Shown here piece after piece: positions 21,703-32,322 of a stretch of DNA of 64,000 nucleotides. The translations under genes and the position numbers were made by a program. Position 1 is the stretch's first letter. Every line of letters starts with the position of its first letter. A model generated the notes under the pieces. The model saw nothing but the letters and a program-made list of their open reading frames with translations, was not told the origin of the DNA and did not search any database. The stretch comes from Gentiana macrophylla (Eukaryota > Streptophyta > Magnoliopsida > Gentianales > Gentianaceae): positions 994,501 to 1,058,500 of the forward strand of contig CM047806.1 of the NCBI GenBank assembly GCA_026214975.1. Direction: 5' to 3'.

Positions 21703-22353
21703 GTTAAATATACCAAACTCTTGTTCGTCATTTATATCTTCTTTTGATAATCAACAAATGACCTTCTTGTCTGTGTAAACCCGTCTCTTCCTATTCTTTT
21801 CACATGTTAAACATGTTGTGTTGTCGGAAATTTTTTACCTGCACTCTCCGTTATGTATCGATCCGTGTATAAGAAGATAAATATTATTTTGTCTTCTTAT
21901 ATACATGTTGTATATCCAACAGATCGGTGTACACAAAGACTATATATCCGGGTAAGAATATCACATGTACTACCAATATCTTCTTCCTTCTCTTTGTTTT
22001 ACCTTATTATTGTTACTCCATATTTCCATGACCTCGAATTTATAATAAATTTGATGATTTTTTTTTAGAATGCAAAGGTTATGCGAATGTTGTATTAAAT
22101 GTCATGCATTATAGTTTTTCATTTTTATTCACTCGCGTACACTAAAAATAGATTATGTGAAAGAGAACAAAAATGTATAGCTATAATGAATATCAATTAC
22201 TACAACCTTCATACAACGGTTGTACCATGTATAAAATATGTCTTGTTTGATAAAACAAATGTCTCAACATGTTTTTACACCATTGATCATAATCAATGTT
22301 ATATAAGAACATATTGTATCTTTCGTTTGTATATGATTGATTGTAATGACATC

Positions 22354-22950
22354 TGTCAGTTTTGGTGACTTGATATTTAAACTGATGAATAAACTGGTGG
22401 AAATAATCTGAGAAATTGATACTGAAAATGATGGTCAGTTCAGTAAGTATATTCAGTTCTGTGAAAGTCAGTTTTGGTGAAGTGCAAACACAGTTTCTTC
22501 TGAAGTCAGCAGTCAGTTTGGTCTGCTGAGTTTTGCTGAGTATAATTGAGTTCTACATCTGGGCAGTTGATTATAAGTCTGGAAAGTCAGTTTGAAGTTG
22601 AGTTTCGTATGGTGGATAACAACTGAAGCTGGGGTCCACATCTGGGGTATTTATGGCAGTTCCGACAAAGATCTTTGGCGGTTAGGGTTAGAGATTTGTG
22701 CCTATAAATACCAGTGTTGTAATCAATGCAATGTGTTTCTTTCTCAAGTGTGTGAAAATCCTTGTAACTTTGTGCATAATAAAATATCTCATTTTCTGTC
22801 CGTGGAGTAGTCGGCATAACGCCGGAAACCACGTTAAATCAATGTGTTCTCTTTGTTTCTGTGTTTTATCATTTTCCGCCATACTTTATGTTTGCATTGC
22901 TACTGTTTAAATCTTTCTTAAACTGCAAGCTTCTCGTCTGTGTTTCAACA
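22354..22950 (+). repeat. 5' LTR of copia 1, 597 bp
   Basis: TGTCAGTTTT ... GTTTCAACA. TATAAATA at 22703-22710, then a short R region. Collinear with 28709-29822 apart from the TRIM there. Confidence 0.9.
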
Positions 22951-22953
22951 AAT

Positions 22954-22965
22954 TGGTATCAGAGC
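22954..22965 (+). other. PBS of copia 1 (initiator tRNA-Met)
   Basis: TGGTATCAGAGC, three bases after the LTR end, is the classic plant copia primer-binding site. Confidence 0.9.
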
Positions 22966-23074
22966 GCCGGGTTCAAGATTCAGAGAGTTGCAGGTTGAAC
23001 AGAGTTGATCTTTACCAAGACCGGTGACCGGTGCTAGGATTTTGTGATCAAAAGTTTGTTCTTTAATTAGAAGG

Positions 23075-23870
23075 ATGTCAGCAATGAACATAAACAATGA
23101 TAAATTTACAGGGAGGAACAGTTTCAGTTTGTGGCAAATCAAGATACGGGCCTTGTTAAAGCAACACGGATTGTGGACTCATTTATCTGATAAATGGGAT
23201 GCCAGTTCAGCAGATTGTGCCAGTATGGAGGAAAAAGCATATTCAACCATCATGTTGTGCTTGTCTGATGATGTTATCACCGAGTTCTTTGAGAAGACAC
23301 ACACCGCCAAGTTATGGTTGAAGCTTGAAAGCCTGTATATGACTAAGTCATTGACCAACAAGTTCTTGTTGAAGCAGAGGTTATTCAGCCCGAGGATGCA
23401 TGAGGGGGGCTCAGCTGAGAGATCATCTTGATCAGTTGAACACAATATTACTTGATCTCGGGAATATTGATGTTAAGATTGAGGATGAAGATGCTGCTTT
23501 GATTTTGCTGGTTTCATTACCAGCTTCATATGAGAACTTTGTGCAGTCCTTCATAGTTGGGAAGGATACAGTTGCTTTGGATGAAGTAAGGTCAGCTTTA
23601 CATGCCAGGGAGCTGAGACATAAAGCGGTTGAGGCGGAATCCGTTTGTTGGACTAGTAGTCAGTAGCAGCAGTGGAAAAAAGCATGGTCAGTCCAGGAAG
23701 AAAAATTCTAAGAAGACAAGGTCCAAAGGCCATAAATCCACAGATGTTCGCAATTATTGTAAGAAGCGGGGATATTGGAAGTGCAATTGTCCAAAGAGAA
23801 AGTAAAACCACGAGAATAGTTCTGGCACAGCTGCTGTGGCAGCTGAGCATGACTCAGATGAGGATATGGT
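23075..23870 (+). pseudogene. gag: Copia 1 gag, frameshifted
   Basis: The Met at 23075 begins MSAMNINNDKFTGRNSFSLW, followed by AKLWLKLESLYMTKSLTNKFLLKQRLF, a copia-type capsid (UBN2-like). A frameshift near 23400 moves to the frame 23400-23666 (LNTILLDLGNIDVKIEDEDAALILLVSLPASYENF). The zinc knuckle at about 23745-23790 is present but disrupted: Cys and spacing remain while the His is replaced. Non-functional as read. Confidence 0.85.
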
Positions 23871-25055
23871 CCTAGTGGCAGGAGAGTCAACACATCAAAC
23901 TGATGTATGGATTCTGGACTCTGGGGCATCCTTTCATATTTACCCTCACAGAGAGTGGTTCTTAAGTTATCAGCAGATAGATGATGGTCATATATCTATG
24001 GCAAACATCAAGGTCTGCAAGGTAGTTGGGATTGGCTCAATTCAATTGAGGATAGAGGATGAAAGATTCTGTAAACTGAGTGAAGTTAGGCATGTTCCAC
24101 AAATGACCAAAAGCTTGGTATCTCTAAGTTCTTTAGACAGCAGGGGATTCAGTTTTAAGGGTGAAAGTGTAGTGCCGAGTGTCTATAAAAATTCAGTTTT
24201 AGTTCTCAAAGGAGTCAAGAAATGGACTCTGTATATACTACAAGGGTCAGTTGTTGTTGGTTCTGCTGCTGTGGCATCAACTGAGATTCATCAGTCACAA
24301 CTTACAAAACCGTGGCAAATGAGACTGGGTCACATGGGTGAAAAGGGGATGCAGTTTCTTTCTCAGAAAGATCTTCTTGAGGAGTGTAAGGTCATGCATC
24401 AGGACAATTTTTTGAGCATTGTGTGCTTGGGAAGCTTCATAGGGGCAAGTTCTCAACAGGTGTACACAACACATAGTCATCACTTGATTACATTCATTAT
24501 GATTGTTGGGGGCCATCAAAGGTGGATTCATTGGGTGGTCACAGATATTTTATGTCCTTTATTGATGACTATTCAAGAATGACTTGGGTGGTGATAATGA
24601 AACACAAAAGTGAGGCATTCAAGAGCTTCATGCAATGGAAGACTCTAGTTGAAAATCAGTTGGGGAAGAAGATCAAGAGGCTTCGTACAGATAATCGTCT
24701 GGAATTCTACTGGACTGAGTTTGATGAGTTTTGCAGAAATGAGGGTATTGCCAGACATCATACAGTTAAGAATACTCCTCAGCAAAATGGGGCAGCTGAG
24801 AGTCTGAATCAAACTCTTCTAGAGAGAGCAAGATGTATGCTCTTTCATGCTAGTTTGTCAAGAAGATTTTGGGTAGAGGCTGTAAGCACAACTTGCTACT
24901 TAATCAACAGGAGTCATCACACAGGGATCGGTCTCAAAACACCAGTTGAGATGTGGTCAGGAAAGCCTGTTGATTACTCAGTTCTAAGGATATTTGGGAG
25001 CACAATTTACTATCATGTCATTGAAGGAAAACTGGAATCAAGAGCCAAGAAATGA
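23836..25055 (+). pseudogene. pol (PR-IN): Copia 1 protease and integrase, broken
   Basis: Protease: WILDSGASFHI at about 23908, with the catalytic Asp-Ser-Gly. A GAG-pre-integrase segment with KPWQMRLGHMGEKGMQFL follows at about 24310. Integrase: HYDCWGPSKVDSLGG (about 24495) gives the first Asp, LRTDN (about 24685) the second, and QQNGAAES (about 24785) the Glu. It continues to LRIFGSTIYYHV. A frameshift near 24400-24520 splits the core. The DD35E residues are therefore present but not in one frame. Confidence 0.87.
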
Positions 25056-27890
25056 GTGTTTGTGGGATATGGTATGGAGTAAAGGGGTACATAATTTGGT
25101 CATTAGCAGAAAACATAGTTTTTCCCAGTAGAGATACAGTTTACATGAAAATTCTATGCTCAGGTCATCAGTGAGGAGGATAAATGAAACTGAAACTGAA
25201 ACCAGTACTGAAACTGAGAAAGTTAGTAAGGTGGAGCTTCAGGTGGAGTCAGTTAAAATGCAACAATCAACTGATCCAAATCAGTTTTCATCTGATCTGG
25301 TTGTTGAACCAGAACTAAGTCCAAGCCAGTCAGTTGAGGAAATGTCAGTTGAGCGTCAAACTGAGAACATGGGTTTGCAGAGTATAGCTGTCAGCAGAGC
25401 TAGAAGATCCAATGTTATGGTACCTCCCAAGAGGTATGGGTTTGATGATATGGTTGGATATGCACTTCAAGTTGCAGAAGAAGTGGATGGTTTTGAACCT
25501 TCTACTTACAGGGAAGTGTCCCGGATTTTATCAATACAAAACAACAAGTAATAAACCGATTAACCTCAAGTGCAAGGATCGTAGTATGGAGGCTAATGCC
25601 GGGTCGATCTTACGGGGAACTAGACTGTTGTGAACCCTAGCTTTTGTTTTTAACTAATTATGTCACGAAACTACACTAAACAGCGATTGAAACAAAACTA
25701 AACTTAAACAAAACACAAAACTGGACAGAAGAACAAGTCTAAAGCCAGGAAAGATTGGTTGCGAACCGATTTGAACTAAACTAAACTAATATGCAATTAA
25801 AAGATAAACTAACTAGGCAATTCAAGTTCGAAGGATTAAAAATCAAATTATAACGAACGAACAAGCAATCGATCCACCTATCCTATCAACATTCAATTCT
25901 AATTCGAATTAATTCGTGATCTCTACTCAAGTCGTGATTCACCTAATCGAAGGCATAAACTCCTATTCTCGTAGACAAGTTCGTTCTAATCTTTTATCTT
26001 TCGATGTTAAAGATTACGTCTTTTCTAACCTAGGCGTGAAATCTTTCAATTTCTAAACTAGACAATCAATCTAATAACTCGTTTTTAGTTAGATCGAAGA
26101 TCTATTCTTTTATCACGGTGATCTATCGTTAACATGATTTTCATCAAATAAACAATCATCAAAGCAAGCATCTTTCGATTAAACATGCAAAAACATACAA
26201 AACATGATAAAAGAAACGAACTTGAAATAGATACTCACAGTTAATCACGAATCAAACTGAATTGTTGAAGGAAGGCTTCACAACGCTTGTTCAAGAGGGT
26301 TTAGCCTCTTATCATCCTTGTTGCAACTTTCGAATTGATGAAATAAAAGACATGAATCTATCTAATCTAATCTAAGAATTAAATTGCATAAAAGTAGATA
26401 AAAGCGTAGAAAAACACAGCCAAGCTGCCTTAGGTTTTTAGGGTTCAATTGTATGTCTAGGGTTTGAGAAATCGTGCCTATTTATAGATTTTTAGGTCGG
26501 TTTAGGCTAAGCGGGTGCTTGGGCGCCCGTCCACTATCTTGGGCGCTTGTCCAAAGCAGCTTACGACGGAGGTCAACGCCCGATCGCTCAACGTCCAAAC
26601 TCTCAGATTAAATTTTCCTTACGGGCGCCCGTTTAAGGTCTTCAAACGCCCGTCCGGGTTGCTTTGCAAGGTGGGCGCTGTCACTTTGATCCGACGCCAC
26701 ATCTTCGATCAAAAACGGATTTCTTCAATTCTATCTCTTTTCCTTCTCAATCCAACTCACCATTATCTCCTCTATCTCGATTTAGCTCGAGTTTTATCAA
26801 CATTTGATCATCAATTTAGCCTCAAACAAGTACCTACATGACATCAAAAACACATAAAGCGTAACATAATTCCAATAAACATAAAATCATAATTAAAACA
26901 TATAAATTCACCAACTTTGCGATTAACTCATTAAAAATATTATTTGCTCAATAATTCATTTAAACACTTAATTCCCATGCAATTAATACGAATATGGGGA
27001 AAAACATTATAAAATATAACGTTATAAATCATATAATTTCACCCTTAACAGGAAGCAGTGACATGTTCTGAAGCATATCAATGGCTTGCTGCCATGAGAG
27101 ATGAAATGGAGTCATTACTAAAGAATCAGACTTGAGATCTAGTTAAACATCCAGCTGATAGGAGAGTTGTCACTTGCAAATGGATCTTCAAGGAGAAGGA
27201 AGGGATAACTGAGGCAGAATAAGTTAAGTATAAGGCACGTTTGGTTGCAAGAGGGTTCAGTCAAAAAGAAGGGGTGGACTTTGATTAGCTTTTCTCACTA
27301 GTGGTCAGACATACTTCAATCAGAGTGTTACTAGCAATGGTGGCACAACCAGACTTAGAACTTGAGCAGTTAGATATGAAGACAAATTTTCTACATGGTG
27401 AGGTAGATAAAGAGATATACATAACTTAGCCAGAGGGTTTCCAAGTTCCTGGTAATGAAGATTTTGTGTGAACTCCTTGTATGGACTGAAGCAGGCTCTT
27501 AGACTGTGGTATAAAAGGTTTGACAGTTACATGATCCAGTTGGGTTACATCAGAAGTCCTTATGATTGTTGTGTTTACAAAATTCAGTTAAAAGATGGAT
27601 CATATATTTATCTTGTGTTATATGTGGATGATATGCTGGTAGTTGTAAGAAAGAAATCTGATGTTCAGTATCCGAAAGACCTTCTCAGTGCTGAGTTTGA
27701 AATGAAGGATTTTGGTGCAGCCAAGAAAATTTTAGGGATGAAGATCTGGAGAGATCAAAACCAGAAGAAATTGTTTTTATCTCAGCAGGGCTATATACAG
27801 AAGATTTTGTCAAAGTTTTGCATGTCAGCTGGAAAGCCAATAGATACTCCTATGGCATCAAATATTCATTTGTCAGTTTTTGCATCATAG
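25056..27890 (+). pseudogene. pol (RT): Copia 1 reverse transcriptase, split by a solo LTR
   Basis: The linker and RT start (25156-25516, SRARRSNVMVPPKRYGFDDM) break at 25516 and resume at 27051 with the frame EAYQWLAAMRDEMESL, then KYKARLVARGFSQ and LEQLDMKTNFLHGEVD. The frame 27468-27890 has SLYGLKQALRLWYKRF and the catalytic YVDDM (about 27625). Stops fall at about 27136, 27220, 27286, 27427 and 27469. TSD GGAAG marks the solo-LTR junction. Confidence 0.87.
25517..27050 (-). mobile_element. Solo Athila-type LTR, 1534 bp, TSD GGAAG
   Basis: In + orientation it starts TGTCCCGGATTT and ends ACCCTTAACA; read on the - strand it starts TGTTAAGGGTGAAA and ends AAATCCGGGACA, like the LTRs of Athila B (42829-44307). 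GGAAG flanks both sides (25512-25516, 27051-27055). The - strand TATA (CTATAAATAGG) is at about 26476-26487, and GGGCGCCCGTCC-type motifs lie upstream of it at 26517-26690. The frame 26515-26841 is chance. Confidence 0.92.
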
Positions 27891-27911
27891 TCAGCAGAAG
27901 AGAATGAATAC

Positions 27912-28545
27912 ATGTCAAGAGTTTCCTATGCTAGTGCAGTTGGCAGTCTAATGTATGCCATGGTGTGCACTAGGCCTGATTTGGCTCATGCAGTCAGTGT
28001 TGTCAGCAGGTTAATGGCTCAACATGGAAAGGAACACTGGAAAGCTGTGAAAAGGATATTCAGGTACCTTAGGGGTACAACTGATGTTGGTCTCATTTAT
28101 GGAGGTGATACTCAAAGATTGGTCACAAGGTACTGTGATGCTGATTATGCAGGCGATGTGGACAGCAGAAAATCAATGACTGGTTATGTTTTCATATTGA
28201 GGAATTCAGTTTTCAGCTGGAAAAAACTCTTCAGGCAACAGTGATTTGGGGCTACATCAGGATTTGGGTATCTGGTTGAAAGGACTAATCAGTGATTTGG
28301 GGCTACATCAGGATCAAGCTGAGATTTATTGTGACAGTTTAAGTGTAATTTGTCTAGCTAAGGATCATGTTTATCATGAGAGAAACAAGCATATTGATGT
28401 GAGATATCATTTTCTGAGAAATGAGAAGAGGGTTGTAGTGAAGAAGATTAGCACCAAAGATAATCCTGCTGATATGTTCAATAAACCAGTTCAGCAGAGC
28501 AAGTTTCAGTTGTGTCTGGACTTGTTGAATATTCAAAGCTTATAA
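27912..28545 (+). pseudogene. pol (RNH): Copia 1 RNase H, locally rearranged
   Basis: VSYASAVGSLMYAMVCTRPDLAHAVSVVSR begins the connection region; CDADYAGDVDSRKSMTGYVF holds the first Asp. The stretch that should carry the catalytic Glu (S-T-x-A-E-Y) is replaced by a partial duplication: CAGTGATTTGGGGCTACATC occurs at about 28240 and again at 28290. Coding then continues ISDLGLHQDQAEIYCDSLSVICLAKD to DMFNKPVQQSKF. The duplication plus a stop disable it. Confidence 0.82.
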
Positions 28546-28708
28546 ACTGGAAACTGGATACTCAGCTGAGGGCAGATCAGCCTGAGTGGATTCTGTGGAG
28601 AAGTCTGATACAAGTACATCCTGGCATTGAAGAATACATCTGGTAAAAGTACATCTGATTATGCAATCTGGTTGACTGTGAATGTGAGTTCAAGTAAAGG
28701 TGGAGTTT

Positions 28709-29822
28709 TGTCAGTTTTGGTGACTTGAGATCTAAACTGATGAATAAATTGGTGGAACTAATCTGAGAAATTGAGACTAAAAATGATGGTCAGTTCAATA
28801 AGAGTATTCAGTTCTGTGAAAGTTAGTTTTGGTGAAGTGCAAGCTGAGTTTCTTCTGAAGTCAGCAATCAGTTTGATCTGTTGAGTTTTGCTGAGTATAA
28901 CTGAGTTCTACATCTGGGCAGTTGATTACAAGTCTGTAAAGTTAGTTTGAAGCTGAGTTTTTTCTGGTGGATAACAATTGGAGCGGGGTCCACATCTAGG
29001 GTATTTATGGCAGTTCAAAAAAGATCTTTGGCGGTTAGGGTTAGGGTTAGGGATTTGTGCGTATAAATACCAATATTGTAATTAATTCTGTAACGCCCTC
29101 AGACCCCGGGCCTGGTAACTCTAAATGAGTCCTAAATTGTCCGGTCAACTGCTTAGACCGCCGTTCTTGCTTGGTCTAAAAGGGCTAACCCGAGTTAACA
29201 AGACCTTTATGTCTCACACTTATATGGGGGTGAGCAGGACTTTACTTTACCGATGTGGGATTTTACATTCTCCCCCCTTTATAAGGGACTAGCATCCTCG
29301 CCAGGGCGACCAAGACTTGTCCCAGTTCGTCCCTACCATAGGATTCTAGAGGTGGCCCCAACCGCCTCTCACGGTGTGGCACTTAGTTTCGTATGATAGT
29401 CGGCTCTGATACCATTCTGTAACACCCCCAGACCCTGGGCCTGGTAGCGCTAAATGAGTCATAAATGCTCCGGTCAACTGCTTAGACCGCCGTCCTCGCT
29501 TGGTCTAAAAGGGCTAACCCGAGTTGACAAGACCTTTATTTCTCACACTTATATAGGGGTGAGCAGGATTTTACTTTACCGATGTGGGATTGTACAAATG
29601 CAATGTGTGTCGTTCACAAGTGTGTGAAAATCCTTGTAACTTTGTGCATAGTAAAATATCTCATTTTATGTCCGTGGAGTAGTCGGTACAACGTCGGAAA
29701 CCACGTTAAATCACTGTGTTCTCTTTCTTTCTGTGTTTTATCAATTTCCGTCATACTTTATGTTTGCATTGCTACTGTTTAAATCTTTCTTAAACTGCAA
29801 GCTTCTCGTATGTGTTTCAACA
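28709..29822 (+). repeat. 3' LTR of copia 1, with TRIM insert
   Basis: TGTCAGTTTTGGTG ... GTGTTTCAACA, preceded by the purine-rich AAAGGTGGAG (PPT). Without the 508-bp TRIM plus its duplicated AATGC it is about 600 bp, matching the 5' LTR. Near 29033 it carries TTAGGGTTAGGGTTAGGG where the 5' LTR has one and a half units. Confidence 0.88.
29089..29596 (-). mobile_element. TRIM (terminal-repeat retrotransposon in miniature), 508 bp
   Basis: Two 179-bp direct repeats (29089-29267 and 29418-29596) share TGTAAC(G/A)CCC at one end and GATGTGGGAT(T)..TACA at the other. Between them is 150 bp with no ORF. On the - strand TGGTATCAGAGCC (initiator-Met PBS) lies next to the repeat at 29418, and AAAGGGGGGAGAAT (PPT) lies next to the one at 29089, so it reads right to left. 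TSD AATTC/AATGC. It needs proteins from other elements to move. Confidence 0.92.
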
Positions 29823-30484
29823 GCATCATTACTCTAGAGCTATTAAAGAGCCGAGCCGAGTCAGGTATATATCTATTGTTCAAGCTTGTGATCGTTAGAT
29901 CATGAGTTTGTTCGTTTAGTGGACGAGAAAAAAAAAATATTGAAGCTTGATTCATTTAGATCACTAGTTTGTTTGTGATCATTTGTTAAATAAATGAAAA
30001 AAATAATTATGTTCAAGCCTGGCTTATTAATGACGAAAATTTATTCGAGTTTGTGTTCAAATTTAGCCCTGCTAAACGCATTTGTCTTCTAGCTCAAGCT
30101 TAGGTCTCGAGTATGGGTCTTTAAGGTATAAAGAATAAGTCGAAATGCATAAATAACCAAATACAAACGGATATTCAAACACCATAGGACCAAAAGAATT
30201 AGAACTCTAAATTACACAACTCTATAAATTACTCTAAGTATCTATTAGATGAATAGATCACTTATCATGTTATGTGTTAGAGTTGTGTTGTAAATATTTT
30301 TCTATATAAACAGGTTCGTGAAGATAATCGAACGTTCGTGAGTAAACTCGTGTTCGTTTATTTAGGAAGCGAACTTAGAATTATATTCAAAATCATTCGT
30401 TAAGCTAAACAGACAAACGATAACAAAAGCTAACAAATCAAACACAAGTTTGTTTGTACACGATTCTGTTCGATATATTGAAAA

Positions 30485-30545
30485 CTGTGTGGTTCGTTTC
30501 ACCCGTCACTTCACCTCAAATTCTCTTACCATATAAGTATTTTCC
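30485..30545. mobile_element. Truncated copy of the Mutator-like MITE
   Basis: CTGTGTGGTTCG, CACCCGTCACTTCACCTC and a decayed end ACCATATAAGTATTTTCCC match the right half of the element at 21035-21173. The left TIR is missing. Confidence 0.6.
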
Positions 30546-30618
30546 CATAACATTAGTATATATATTATTGGGCTTCTAGTTCATATATTGGAAAAGGTGG
30601 TCCTATACCTATACAAGA

Positions 30619-30661
30619 AGAGGAGGAGGAGGGGGGGTGGGGGTGGGGGGGGGGGGCGGGG
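30619..30661 (+). other. G-rich tract with G-quadruplex potential
   Basis: A (AGG)n start leads to four G runs of 7, 5, 12 and 4 separated by single T, T and C (30631-30661). This satisfies the usual four-run G-quadruplex pattern with minimal loops. It stands alone in AT-rich DNA. Confidence 0.85.
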
Positions 30662-31516
30662 CGATTACGAAAGCAGAGGAAAGTTTTGACAAAGAAAAAG
30701 TTGAGGTGTTTTTGTCCTTTTCCATTTTCTCTTTTATTACCCTTATCTTGCCTTTTACAGTGACCCTCGACTTTTTCGCGGGACTTTGCAGAGAGCTTTC
30801 TGCCTTTAGTGGGGGCATCTCTGACATTTACAAGCTGCACCCTTCTTCGCCCTTCTTCGCCCGTCCCACGTCCCCCCTCCCCCTCACCCAACCTCCTTCT
30901 TTCATCGTACTTTAGTCACGTTATTTTCACAGCCATTATTTTAATTTATAAAAACATCGTTAAAACTTTAAAAATATTTTATCAATTGAGTAGAAGACAA
31001 ATCTTTTGAAACTTTTGCGTACGTTATTTTCAAATTATTCACTGCTTAAATTATTCAAAATTCATTAATTTTAAAATTTTTTCGGGATAAAAATTCACGA
31101 TATGTTCATATACTAATAATTTTCGGGAAACTTTGCATAAAAATTATGATAATTTAAAAAAAATCCCTAATTTTCCATTAAAACTTTGCATAATGATAAT
31201 TTAAAAAAATCTTTGCATAAGTTCTCTGAAAGATCGTCCTCAAAAAAAAAAATTTCTCTGAAAGATATAATTTCACCGAGATTCATATTTTAATTACCCA
31301 AACGAAAGAATAAACTCAATAGAAAATATAGAATACACTTCACAACAAATAAAACAACTTCATGTAAGAGAAAATGAATTGCATACCAATTAAAACGACT
31401 CCACAAGGAATTTCACTAGCGAACGTCCTTCAATCGTAAAATTGATTTATTAAAGTCATCTACGATATATCAAAGGTTTATAATTGAATAACATCATCAA
31501 TTTACAAACATTTTAG

Positions 31517-31696
31517 GCTAGTGACGGATCCAGAAATGTTTTTCAAGGAGGTTTGAAATATTTTTCTATAGGTTAAATGTTGAGTTTTATTATTTTTAAC
31601 GGGGTTCGAAATATTTTTCTATTGATAAAATATAGTGTTTTATTATTTTTAACGGGGTCCACGGACCCCGTTTACAACAATGTGTGTCCGCCTATG
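31517..31696. mobile_element. MITE with GGATCC-type ends, 180 bp
   Basis: Starts CTAGTGACGGATCCA and ends TGTGTCCGCCTATG (imperfect inverted ends). ATTTTAG flanks both sides (31510-31516, 31697-31703). The interior has a direct repeat (TTTTATTATTTTTAACGGGG twice, each near GAAATATTTTTCTAT) and a palindrome GGGGTCCACGGACCCC. Confidence 0.72.
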
Positions 31697-32131
31697 ATTT
31701 TAGCTCTATACTCGTTCACCACCGTCACGTAAACCTTATATACTCATGAATCTTAAGAGAAATCACATTTGTTTGTTAAAACCTAACCCAATGAGTATAA
31801 CATCACGCGTCGGGTTATTGTTCGACTTTGAAGAAGTTGAAGATGTGAACATTTGACTTATTCAGAGTCGAATGTTGAGATTAAATTTGATTTATCAGGT
31901 GTGGAATGTTATTGTATTGCAATGAAAGTATATCAACTATAGTACCTTTAGCAGCTGTCGTTTTTGAAACTTTTGCTTCTTCTCCTTTTAAGTCGCACAA
32001 TTTCACCTTTTTCTTTTGAGGGAACACACCATCCATCGTTGGTAACCAAATTTTATGAGAGATTTATAACATTTTGGGTTGTTCTCAAAAACCCTCTACA
32101 AACATGTTCTGCAAATTGAACTAGTAAAACA

Positions 32132-32304
32132 AGTTAGAACATAAAGGACCTGAATGTATTTATGTATTTGTGTGTATCTAAAATGTTATCTATGCAGTTA
32201 GATTGTGTGGGACCATTGTGATGTACTTAAGAATACACTGGTGCATCAGAATTATCAAGCAATGAATTATTATCCTATCTAGCTAACTACTCTCTGTTCA
32301 ATCT
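32132..32304 (+). repeat. 5' LTR of copia 2, 173 bp
   Basis: Starts AGTTAGAACATAAAGG (the TG has become AG) and ends CTGTTCAATCT. It lacks about 34 bases present in the 3' LTR (TACACCTAGGCTAG ... region near 36945-36980). Confidence 0.85.
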
Positions 32305-32317
32305 TGGTATCGGAGCC
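32305..32317 (+). other. PBS of copia 2
   Basis: TGGTATCGGAGCC abuts the LTR end; one base away from the usual initiator-Met complement. Confidence 0.85.
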
Positions 32318-32322
32318 ACAAA

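Larger units (their letters stand above)
20307..22353. other. AT-rich spacer with MITEs, no gene seen
   Basis: Low-complexity AT-rich DNA. It holds three MITEs (listed separately) and a 35/32-bp direct duplication at 20910-20976 (AACCTTAATCC ... TGATATTTAAAC twice). Short frames at 21853-22368 have no recognisable motif and biased AT-rich composition, so I do not call genes. Confidence 0.6.
22354..29822 (+). mobile_element. Ty1/copia element 1, degenerate, carrying two younger inserts
   Basis: LTRs start TGTCAGTTTTGG and end GTGTTTCAACA. Flanks ACATC (22349-22353) and GCATC (29823-29827) give a TSD with one mismatch. PBS TGGTATCAGAGC (initiator tRNA-Met) is at 22954. Domain order gag, protease, integrase, RT, RNase H is copia-type. 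Similarity of the gag start (KFTGRNSFSLWQIKIRALL) suggests a Tork/TNT1-like lineage, but I am unsure. A solo Athila LTR sits in the RT and a TRIM in the 3' LTR. Many stops and shifts. Confidence 0.9.
29823..32131. other. AT-rich spacer with MITE remnants, no gene seen
   Basis: Around 29840-30100 there are GAGCCGAGCC, TTCGAG and GTTTGTTCG motifs in both orientations, like a decayed relative of the MITE at 16984. A fragment of the 21-kb MITE family, a G-quadruplex tract and a 180-bp MITE follow (listed separately). 30690-30930 has a pyrimidine-rich stretch. Frames at 30565-30915 are low-complexity artefacts. Confidence 0.55.

Noticed and set aside
21853..22368. ORFs of 71 and 89 residues in the AT-rich spacer
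   Set aside because: Composition typical of random AT-rich DNA, no motif, no promoter or splice structure.
22954..22965. Possible tRNA gene fragments at TGGTATCAGAGC and TGGCGCC sites
   Set aside because: These are primer-binding sites next to LTR ends; no cloverleaf can be drawn around them.
26515..26841. 108-residue + strand frame
   Set aside because: It runs through the GC-rich motif array of a solo LTR lying in the other orientation.
30565..30915. Pro/Gly-rich frames on both strands
   Set aside because: They translate the G-rich simple-sequence tract and have no other support.
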